Assembly: GCA_002633005.1 (NCBI GenBank)
Contig: NMRA01000170.1
Coordinates: 712,730-776,729, forward strand
Length of the DNA: 64,000 nt
Reading direction: 5' to 3'
DNA from: Phoronis australis
Lineage: Eukaryota; Phoronida; Phoronidae
The translations under genes and the position numbers were made by a program. Positions 13,101-25,100 of the stretch are shown piece after piece (the first letter of the stretch is position 1; every line of letters starts with the position of its first letter). Under the pieces are notes generated by a model, which worked only from the letters and a program-made list of their open reading frames with translations, was not told the DNA's origin and searched no databases.

Positions 13101-16100
13101 GTTTATAGTATTTTAATACTGTAAAAAATACCAGCAAACCCAATTTCAGAACAAATTGCAAAGCTGTCGTGATCTCCCGACAGATGTCGCAAAATTAAAA
13201 AAAAATGGCATCTGCGCGTGTCACAAGCGTACTGTTTTCAAAAAAAGCAACTTACAGTCTTTTTTGTTACAAAAGGTGGAGAATTGTGCATGAAAATGCA
13301 ACCCTGAAACACCGTGATCAACATGTTGTTCATGTACGGATACAAAATATTCAACCAATAGCGAAATCTTTTCATTCTCAGAGGTTGAATATCTGGCTCT
13401 TATTTCTGAACACTTTGTTCATGTACAGATACAAAATATTCAACCAATAGCGACATCTTATTCATGCCCAGAGATTGATTAGCTGTCTCTTATTTCAACA
13501 CTTTGTTCATGTACAGGCACTGAACATTCAGCAAATCTCAACATTTTCTTCTTGCGCAGGGTCTGAACATTCTCTTGAACACCTGTAACCTGGATATTTC
13601 ATCACATTATACTCATTTTGCTGATCACGTGACGTGTGCTTCTCTGAAGAATGAAGATGCAGTTGCTGTTGTTAACAGAAGGTTTGTTGATATAATTTGG
13701 TCTATGTTGGCTGAGTGTGTACTTTGGACCTAATAACAGGTTTTGTTGAATGGTGTGTGTTGCCTGTATGTGTACTCTGGGTCTAATGACATTAAGTCAC
13801 TATGGATTGTGCCTTGTTTAGATTTTGCAGGCCATGGAGTACATTACAATAGCAACTGCAATGTGAAGAGTTACATTCTTTTCAAGACTGTACAAAAGCT
13901 GATTTTTTCCCACAATGACGAACTGCATGGGAAACTTTAGAATACAAGTTCTTAATGAATTTAAACCGGTACTTTTTCCTTTGTGTGGGCAGACTCAGGA
14001 AAGAAGCCAGATAAGTCAAACAAGACAGAAAATGCACCCGTGATAAGTGCAGTTTTTGACACGTGTGCTTTTTGGAAGGACGGCAGATGTGGAAAGTCAT
14101 GTTGACTTGAAAATTCTTTCAAGTTTTAATTTTTTGTGTATATATTTCTGTTGGAGGAGGGTATGGGGAACTTCGTGAAAATTTTCAAGGACAGGAAGTC
14201 ATTGGCTTTTTTGTAGAAATTCAGCGAATGCACTGGACTTATAGTATCAAGTTGGTTTTAACATTTTTATCTTAAGAGCTTTTTTGTCTACTTGTGCACT
14301 TATTTTACATAAATGCATATAAACAGTATTTTTTATCTGTTGGCAATGTTAACCTTCATTTTAACATTCCATGTATATCTCAGTGAATGTAAATTGTCAT
14401 CTTTAATTTAACATAAGATTCCAAATCTCAATAGCAATGTTATCTGTCATCTTAACGTTTCTACTATACCGTAATAACACTGTTAACTATTTTAACATTA
14501 GGTATGTCCTCAATAGCAATCATGTTTGCTGTAATCTTAACATTCCAAGTATATCTCAGTATTATTTAACTGTCATCTTTTAAGATGTATGTTAAAACAT
14601 TCCGAGTATAACTCAGTAAAAATTTTAGCTGTTATCTTAACATTCTAATTATACCCTAGTAACATTGTTGTTTCATTGTTATTTAGGTGTTTATGCAGCT
14701 TAGCAAGAGAGATTGGCTTCACTGACCAGGCAACGGATATCTTCACATTACAAGACTCGCTAGGATTCTACCAGCACGTGGTATGACTGGTACTTCAGCC
14801 TACACATTCAAATATCTTATGACAAAATAATTAGACTCATATTTGCAATGGAGTTTTGGTTCTGGTCTCTACCCAGACACATTTTTAGTACGATTGAAGA
14901 ACACTCCCACCTTTAACAATTATGCGAAAGTCTCGTTTTTTACAAACTGTGCAGAGGCACCTAAGCAAGGGTTAGCGAGGTTTGAAATGCCATGATTTGG
15001 CAAGCAATGACTTAAACAACCACAAAAAGCATGCATATTTTCCTAAGATTTTGTGCAGAACTTTGCAAAAGCTGCATAATATATTTGTCTTTTGTGGAAA
15101 ATTTGCAGTTTTCTTTGCAGAACTTCCACTTGGCAAAGACATATTTCTAAGTAAGAAAACACAAAATGGAGAGCAATAGATAGGCAGAGTACAGAAAGTA
15201 ATGCGATTAGCCGTGTCTGGAATATGATGTTCCAAAGTTAGCTACAATTTGGACATTTTTCTAGGGTCTTATATACAATCGATAAACTGCAGTCAGTGGT
15301 TTTGTATACACTCTACATTATCATGATGTTACTTCAAAGTCATTGTCTAGTTATCTGTTGTTCCCTTGTATTAGTCCAGTGTATGTGAAGTGTCCAGTGC
15401 TGACTTTTGTCTTTCTCTTTACCCCCTTGTTCTAGAGTAACAGAAGTGCCCATCAGGTCACCATCTCCCCCATTCCCTTGCCTCTTGTTCTAGAATGACA
15501 GGAGTGCCCATCGGGTCACCATATTCGCATTCCCTTGCCCCCTTGTGACAGGAGTGCCCGTCAGTTCACCATCTCGCCATTCCGTTGCTGCCTTGTTCTA
15601 GAGTGACAGGAGTGCTCATTAGTCCACCATGTCCCCATACCCTTGCCCCTTGTTCTGGAGCTACAGTAGTGCCCAAAAGTTCACCAGATGTCTCCTACAT
15701 CCACTTGTCACCATGTTCCAGAGTGCCACAATGGCTCATAATCACCTTCCTGTTCCTCTGCCCAGAATGACATTAGGAACCATCAGTTCACCGTGTTCCT
15801 GCTATATTGTTAGTTAGCTTCTGAATAGTTGAATGTAGTTGTGTTTTGTTCAGAACTAACCACATGGTTTGTTTTCATGTAATCATTTCTTGCTGTTCCA
15901 GAGTGAGAAGAGTTCCCATCAGTTCACCTCCCACTCTTTCTCCAAACACAGAGTTCCCATGCCCAACATCATGTCTGTTCTGCAACAGGACACATCTGCA
16001 GGTATTTTGTGTAATGTTATTCATTGTGTTCCAATAAAGGGAGGAGATGTAGTGATTAGTATCGTCACCGGGTGTCATAGTTGTTTACGTGATATCTGCA

Positions 16101-19100
16101 CACGTTAGAGTATGTCTGTTCCATCCATGCAGTTTGTTAACTAACAAAATGACATAATTGGCTAAGAACTGTCATCTGGTTACATCAATTCGCATATCAT
16201 TACAAAGACAGTAAAATTTACGAAAGAATCCGCTGGGGGCTTTCTTGGAAATCTCCGGTAGTAAGAGTCGAGTGAGGCCATACAGGTTTGGTCGCTGATC
16301 TAGTCCACCATGTCCCCTGATCCAGGTTTGGTCACTGACCCAGGTTTGGTCACAGATCCAGGTTTGGTCACTGACCCAGGTTTGGTTACTGAGCCATGTT
16401 TGGTCACTGATCCAGGTTTGGTCATTGAGCCAGGTTTGGTCACTGACCCAGGTTTGGGCAATGACCCAGGCTTGCGAACTGACCCAGTTTTTCCCAGCCA
16501 TGGTAGTGTTATCAGAATTATGAAAGGATGATCCACGAATAACAACTGATATTCAGTCTTCATATTTCTGTTTTCTTCTCCAGCCACAAAATCACTCACA
16601 GTCTGTACTATTGAGCAAGGTTCAAGCTGCAGCCAGTTATTAATTTATTTAGTGGTCTAATGTACGAGTTTCTTTTTGATGGTCTACATGCCTAGTGGCT
16701 TTAAAAGTCAAAATCAATGTCTTCTTCAAATTAAGACATTTGACATCTATTCCTCCTGAATAATACCAAATTCTCTTACTTTCCAGGAACCTGTCACTTG
16801 TTTTCCCAAGGAACTGCTGACATATTGTTAGAATGTTGTTCTGATTTCTGGAATGGAAGTGAGATTTTGCCTCTGACGCCGTCCGACAGGTAACTTCATG
16901 TAATAAATGTTGTACCCTAAAGACAACATTTCTAGTTATAGTTGAATGGTATCCCAATGCAGATGATAAAATCTTTAAAAAATTTCGGATAAAATTAATT
17001 GCCTAAATTGATGTTGATTTTGGGATGATTCTGAATACTGTTGCATCCGCTTGTGGCAATTTATGTTTTCTGTGCAAATGTTTCTTTGTCTATCAAGTTT
17101 CTTGATGGGTGCTCACGAAATTTGGCAATAAGGCAGTAGTTTCTTTCTAGGAGACGACAGTACTTGTCTTGTTTTAGATGGAGTTGACTTAGTGGCTTCT
17201 TTATTTTATATGTTACTTGTTGCTTCTAACCACCTCTAGAAGCAGACCCTTTGCGATGCAGTCATGAGTGCATTTCAACGCTCTTCAGTCTTGTTAAAAT
17301 TTTCAGGAAAAAGATTCTTGACTTCTACCACCGTACCAGTATGTCCTCTTACTGCACGGCGTATGCTTACCGTCCAGTGATGCAGACGATATGTGAAGGT
17401 GCGCCAGACGTCTACATAGAGTTACCTCCAACATTGGAGAGCTCACCTCTGCATCACAACAGAAGGTATTTTTGTGTCGTTCTATGGTCACATTAGTCAT
17501 CAGTGCCAAGGATCTGTGAAAGAGCTTTCACCAAGATAAAGCCCCCATGGGGGATCTTTCGAAAACAAAGTTCAAAAAAGTTCAGTGAGGTCATCTTGCA
17601 TGTTTGGTTGTTGTCAAAATCTTGCTACCAAGATGTTGCTATTTTCTCAATTTTTTATCTTTAAAAGGGCTGTTGAAGGGTTTCAAATTGATCACGTGTT
17701 TACAGACTTTTGTTGTAGAAACCGCACTAATATCGAAATGAAACTTTCTTGCAGCATACCTTAAAAATCCTCGACTGAATGAGAGTGCTAAGAGCAGCCA
17801 TACGGTACAAGTTTTTGAAAAAGAAACTCCTGCAGGCTTCAACTTACACTTTTTGTAAAAAATTTAGATAATTATTTTGATATTTTCCTGTTATCAGGAA
17901 TAAGACAAGCTGGGTGCTCGTGCCGACTTGCAGTTACCCCTTTGATGCGAGTATCATTGTCCAGCACTCGTGTCGATGAGCAGTGCAAATTACTGTTACA
18001 CCTTTGATGCGGATACCTATGCTGTATTCGGTAAACCACTTACTTGTTTTAACACTCAAAAAAGCTCTTAAAAGAGCTTTTTTGAGTGTTTTTGGTGTCT
18101 GTGAAAGCTGTGAAGGTAACTCGCGAGATTCAGTTTGTTTCTATGGAATATTAGCTCATTCTTTTTCAAGGAACAATGAAAGCAAATTTGAAAGTGGTAT
18201 GTTGTGATACAAAATGTGATGGCCAGCAAGTTTAGAAACAGAAATTGGCTCACTGTCTACTCATCTCGTGTGTTTCAGCTTCCCTTCTACAGTGTTCAAT
18301 GGTGTCCATGACCACAAGATAATGGAGTCATTCCACAGTTTGGACTCGCTGTTGGACACAACCAGTGACCATCTTGTGGACCGTGTGGACAAATGTTATG
18401 AGATTCAGAAGAACCAGGTGTTCATAGGAATGGTCACCATGCAATATCAAACTAAACAGGTATCAGTAGTGGTAATCATTGACCCAAAGATGAGGGGATT
18501 TAGTCATTTTAGGCGTGATTCTGTCTGTGTATCCATGTGTTTATGTCATTCCATCCGTGTGTCCATGGTTTGGTGTCATTTCATTAATGTGTCCATTGGT
18601 AAGCGCCATTCGATCTGTGTATCTGTGGGTTGGCGTCACTATATACGTGTGTCTGTGGGTAGGCGTCATTCCATCCATGTGTCTGTGGGTAGGCGTCATT
18701 CCATCCGTGAGTCTGGGTTGCCATCACTCCATGCGTGTCTGCAGGTAGGCGTCACTCCATCCGCGTGTCCTTGGGGAGACGTCATTCCATCCGTGTGTCT
18801 AGGTTGGCATCATTCCATCCATTTAATTTGTAAAAATTGCTGTGTGCGATATATCAAAGTTGCATTGCAATGTTTTCTTGTTAATTGGCCTTCCAACAAA
18901 ACCAAGATGAATATACCCGATATAACTTGGTCTGGGAAGCCATTGTCCACTACCACAGCATGCACTTCAGTGTTCTACTTTGCTTCAAAGAGTTTCCTAA
19001 AACCAAGTTTTTCAATGAAGAACAGCTAGAGTAGATAATGTCATATCCATCCTATTCAATGAAAGGCTGTCTGACTACAAATTGTCTTATCCGTGTTTGG

Positions 19101-22100
19101 TGGGCTGGAGTCATAAACAATTCTCTCTGTTAAATTAATCAGCTGTAGGGCTTTGGTGTCACAGTTACGCTTGCGTCTCTAAAAATTGTTACGGGATAGT
19201 GTTTTCAACACTACAAAATAAATGTATAATCACCTTAAGTTGATACAAAACTGTAAATATAGCAAGTGATGCTGTGTGAGCATTGTTTCATCATGCTTAT
19301 ACAATGAATATAATATCATTGTAGGATATGATTCAGATGATAGATGGATTGGAGAAAGCCTGTATCAGATTTGTGCATTTCTCAAATGAAAATGAACTTC
19401 GTAGCCGTGTAAGTATGTTGGCAAATTTGTTAATTGGTTTATGTTCGTAATTGATTAAAGATGCTTGTACTGTTTGTGGTGAAGCATCTTGCACAATTTC
19501 TAATTATCGTAATGTGTCAGATATTTGGTTCTATTCATTGCCATTGTTAAAAAGCTGGTTGAAGTAAGGGCCCTCGCTAACAGGTCCAGGGGTCTTGACT
19601 AGAGGGACTGTCACCCAGGATCAGTGTCTCCTGAACCCACTTTCTAACTGGGAGAGCCTATACATTCCTCCAACTCGGTGTCACTCGACTTATACACTGT
19701 ACCAGTCCTTAGTCTGAGTAGCTATGTACTGCACCAATCCTGAGTCTGAGGCGCCCTGTACTGCACCAATCATGGGTCTCAAGAGCCCTGTACTCCACCA
19801 ATCATGGGTCTCAAGAGCCCTGTACTGCACCAATCATGGGTCTCAAAAGCACTGTACTGCACCAATCCTGAGTCTGAGGAGCACTGCACTACACCAATCC
19901 GTAGGCTCAAGAGCCCTGCTCTGCACCAGTCCTGAGTCTGAGGAACTATCATTACACACTCCACTAATTAATCATTAGTCAGGAGCTATACACTGCACCA
20001 ATGTACAGTCAAAGGAACTATACACTGGACTAATCCTTAGTCACAAGAGCTACACACAGCACTAACCTGAGGGCATAAGATCAATGCTCTAACCAAATAT
20101 CAGAAGAGCTCTGCTTTGATTAGTCATTACTTATAAGAACTCTGATATGATTAATCATTAGCTCCACTCTGATCAATAGATATTTAGACGACCTCTGCAC
20201 CGTACCAATCATGACTCAAAAGCTCGCTGGAATTCCAACTAATTTTTTTCTTTTTCTCCAGGTTTTCTCTGAGAAGATGGGTTTGGAAGCAGGCTGGAAT
20301 TGTCACATTTCATTATCAAACGAGCATACTTCTGGTAGGAGTCGTCATGTATCAGACAGTGAGAAACACAGAAGTCGTATGTCAGTTCACACAATCACAG
20401 GTCAAGACATTGGTGCTTGTGAAATCCTATGGAACCACTCTGTTAAGCGTGTGGATAAACTCAGATCCAGGTGCCTCAGTGCGCCCACTGTTATTTGCCG
20501 TGTCAGCAAACCCAAACTAAGACATTCTGTAGAGACTCGAAAATTTCCGTGGAAACATTTGAATACATTGAGCATACAGTCAGAAGAGTCACCGAGTAAG
20601 AAAGTGACATACCATCACGGGAAATCTTTAGAATTTATGGACCGCCCTGGGCGTAAGCCAGTCGATGAGGACCAGAGGGAGCCACTTGTTGGTGAGGATG
20701 CCGAGTCTATGGACAGTCTTTTAGAAGATACAAGTCTACTACATGCGTTAAAGACAGTGAGGCAGTCAGGAAGTCGGGAAACTACGAATACTGACAGTTT
20801 ATCGGGCTTAGATACTCTTAATAGAGTAAGTGACTGAATTTCAGGGTTAGATACTCTTAATAGAGTAAGTGACTCATTGCCAGGGTTACATGCTTTTAAT
20901 GTATTTAGTGACCTACTTTCTAGATTAGATACTCTCAATAGAGTAAGTGAGCGACTGTCTGGGTTATGTACTCTCAATATTGTTGGTGACTGATTGTCAG
21001 ATTTAGACACTCTCAATTTATAGTAAGGGACTGACTGTCAGGTTTAGATACTCTCAATATATAGTAAGGGACCAACTGTCAGGTTTAGATACTCTTAATG
21101 TAGTAAGGGACTGACTGTCATTTTTAGATACTCTCATATAGTCAGGATTAGGTACTCTTAATAGTGTAAAGGACTAAATGGGATCTGTTAATGTGTAAAT
21201 CCAACCAAATTATTTCTTAAAAATATTGAGTGATACTAACCCAGATGTGGGTGCTTCTTCTCTGCTGCAGATGTCGATAGCATTTGGGTGCACCCTCTTC
21301 TCTAGCAAATGTTTGGAAGACTTGTGTGCACCTTGTTCTCTGGCAGAATATTAGGGAATTTTGGGAGCACCCTCTTCAGCAGATGTTTGTTGGACTTGGT
21401 TGCGCCTCTTTCAGCAAAAATTCTACATATTGATCAGCGTTGGTTTGTTACTTTTTGTATCTGTATTGATATTCTTACGAAATCCTGTTTTGTGAGCCAG
21501 TATCCTGCTGTTGATACAATTTACTGTAGACTGGCAATTCACAACCTCATTTTGATCTGATTGATAATTTTCTGACTTACTATATGCTCACTACATTACA
21601 GGCTAAGCTGCCCAAAGGTATAGAGAACATTCGTCCTCACTTGGATCTTGTTGATAACGTGCCTTTGTTGGTGTCGCTGTTCACCGACTGCACATCAGAG
21701 AGTAAGCATGTCAAACTACCTCTGGTTAATAGTTGATCACGTGTTGTGAAATAATTTGTCTTATGGTCACTGTAACTTTTATCGTTACTACCTTGCTTGT
21801 TATACATTCTCTGTATGGGTGTCCGCCAGCCCCTGTAGGATTGTAATCAAATGTGGCAGGGGAGGTTCCTATGAATCCAGCAAGAGATGATGGCAACTTT
21901 CTGACAGATCCGATTACTGAATATGTACCTCTAGTGTCGTTTTTTTTCAATTTATCTCTGTAGTATGACATATAAATAGACTAAGTTCAACAGTTTTTAT
22001 CAGCCATGTTTTGTTAATGTGTCTGCTGATTATCTCAAGAACTGCTTGACAGATTTTGATAAATTTTGAGTCAGAGGTATGTCGTGTCAATGGTCTGGAA

Positions 22101-25100
22101 CCTGTTCATTTCCTGGTAGATACGACAGCCGTGGCACCAGCTGTTGGCCATTTTAGGTTTCACTGTGAAATTCTGTGTCGGCCAAGTTTTCAGTTGATAA
22201 AACAACTTGGAAATTTTTTGCCAAAATTTGATGCACAGTTATGTGGTGGCAATGTTCAACACAGATGGATTCATCTACCCTGACACCACCTGTTCAGTTT
22301 TTTGCTCTCAACAAGAACTTTTTTGTAAAAAATGCAAATTGCACTTTTAAAGCAAGATGGTTCACTAATGACATCCTATCAGTTATCTTACGAGCATTTC
22401 CCGTACTTGTTGGATAACACAGTTGGGATAACAGCAGTATTGAGATAAGGGCATTATTGGGATAACAGCACAAGAACAATGTTGGATAACAGCCTTGTTG
22501 GGATAAGGACAATGTTCAGATAACAGCAATAATGGGATAACAGAAGTGTTGGGATAATGGCAATGTTAGGGATAAAGGCAATGTTGAAAGCCCTTATGGT
22601 CAATCATGTGCCATCACTGTGAGCAAACAGAGGCTTACAACTATTGCAGTGTAACCTTCATATGGTAAGAAGGCAGATCTGTCGGCAGATTTGTGGGCAG
22701 ACAATGAAGAAGGCAGATTTGGGGACAGACAACACAGAGGTGGATTTGACATTTGACGTGGTTGTGAAATTCTTTCAGGCAATAGATCTGCCTTCAGACT
22801 GGATGGGTTTTGACTGCTGTATAAATGAGCGGAAAGCGTAGAAAATGAAGTTTTTCTTGGTTAGTTTATGATGTACTGTTACTGGTAAAGTTTTTCAACA
22901 TTCTTGGCAATTTTGTGGCTCCTCATAACATCCCAATAGGGGGCATAGGCAGATTTTTGGGAAGCAAGGGGTCCGGTCTCTACGGGTACAACATGCTTTT
23001 TAGGGCCTATTGGGAATTTTTTCATTGAAAATTGTGGTTGTCCCTCTCTCTTTCTTCATGACCTATGTCCACCTAGATTTCTGAGTATTGACCCTAAGCA
23101 AAACTGGAACTGGTTTCATTCATTTGCAGCCACTCGGGAAATGATACGTATCATGCAAGAACATGGTGAGGTGGTCTGTTGCATCGGCAGTGACGCAAGC
23201 CTGCGTAATGTTGGTATTTTTGTACAGGCTGATGTCAGGTGAGACAATACTTAGTTAGCCATTCATAAATTGTTGGCTTTTTAATAAGTTCTTTGCTGTA
23301 AGTTTTGTTGATAATATGCATCATTTTTTTTTTGCTTTTTTGTTTTTTACCATCACATGAAGGAAATGCTGTCATTTTTTCAGTTCCTTTTGAAGGTATG
23401 CCAGATATAATGCTTCCTAGTGCTTTCTGGGCTTCGTCTCCAATTATTGCACATTATATTTTTGGTAATAAGGATTAAAAAAGTACAACCCAATTCAAAA
23501 CTGTATGGAATTTGCGAGGTATTAAAGATGTATTTGCATACCCCTAACTATGCTAATGTATAGCGGGAAATAAATGGCAATGCTATTTGAACATCTGCGC
23601 TAAACAAAGTGTAGTTGTATTCACTGACAACTTGTAAAATGTGAAAACAAAAAATTCTGCAAATAGGTGACCTTTGCACTAATGATGTACCTGGCTGGCT
23701 TACATAGCTCATCATACACTGTTATTCACCAGCACCATGTCATGATTTTTACTGGATACGGTTCAGTGGTTTAGGGAGGATCATTTTCGCCTCAAAACTC
23801 TTTCTTAAAAACATTTTGGCAATTTTCAATCTACTTCAAATTCACATCGTCACATTATGTTGTGTTTCTTACTAATTTGGCCATTGAAGCAGAGACAGAG
23901 ATAAGGAATAAGTGTGCAATTTTCCACTTGAAGATCAGTCAGTAAGCACTCTATTGTTGGGTTATACTAAAAAATTGATTATGGCTCAGGAGGCCTAAAG
24001 AGAGAAGACTTTGCTGTGCATGTTTTTTCAGATCTCTTTTATTCCGCCATAGTTAACCAATTTTTGTCACTGAAAGACTGGAAGGGCTCAACTGTTAATG
24101 ATGATTGCAGTGCTAAAAATGGTCTGAACTATGACAATTTAACTGTAGACAGTGCTGTTCCGTCATCCCCAAACAAAAGAGACCAGACATAAAAGTCCAG
24201 AAGCTGTCGTAATTAACCCTTAAGGTGCTTTCAAATAAATTAATGGTGATGATTGGTAAATGAGATATAGTGCGCCATGGTAACTGAGGTAATCAGAACT
24301 CTTCAATATCTTCCAGCTTTGCCCTGACTCCACTCTTCCCTCACGTTTGTTCAAAACAGCCGGCCATGTTGACCCCATGGGACGAGAATGACCCTTCTCC
24401 GATGGACGTCAACGCCATGTTGAATAGCATTGCATGTCCATTGAGATTCAAGATTTCAGATAATGTCAGCGTACTGGAACTCATCTGTGAGGTACATTTA
24501 AGACTACTTATAGAATATGTATTGGGTATTTTTTAACCAGAATATGGTGGTCTTGCTAGAACTAAAATGTCAATTCTCATGTCTTATATGCATTGTCAAA
24601 GTTCTGTTGTTTTGTATTGTTTGCATTAATTGCTTAAGATTATGGCAAACCTTATTTAGGGTCCTTTACTTTAAGCCAGTTACTAAAAACTGGATTACTC
24701 CAAACAAAAGTTGTTCGACAGAAACTGAGAAATAGTGATATACATGATGATCCTTGAAACTCCAAGGTTTTCATTCCATGCCTTCTATAAAACAAGTACT
24801 GCTTAACACAACTTACTCATTCATTTACTTTGTTATTTAAGTCATCTTTTAACTGTAAATGTCAATTGAATATGTGTTTCATATACTTATCTAATTACCA
24901 CCAAACGGTTGTATCGGAATCGTTCAGAGTCCTGGCTCAATATAGGTCAATGTTGCATTGTGATTCACTCCATATGAAACGTGCATGAGGCTGAATCTCA
25001 CAAAACTGATTATGATGATCGAAAATAGAAATTGAATATCTGTGATTAAAGGACACTCTGAGTGAGAGATCGAAATGGCAAAACGTCAAATGACAGATTA

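Noticed and set aside
16172-16599. Repetitive open frames over the 18-bp minisatellite
   Set aside because: Same artefact, and exon 13 joins exon 14 at 16787 in correct phase without it.
16583-16636. Possible cassette exon between TMEM94 exons 13 and 14
   Set aside because: It has an acceptor CTCCAG but no donor. Direct joining of 16001 to 16787 gives an ungapped match to the family.
20615-21016. Minus-strand 133-codon open frame with a 13-residue period
   Set aside because: It is the reverse of TMEM94 exon 18 and its 39-bp donor array, not a gene.
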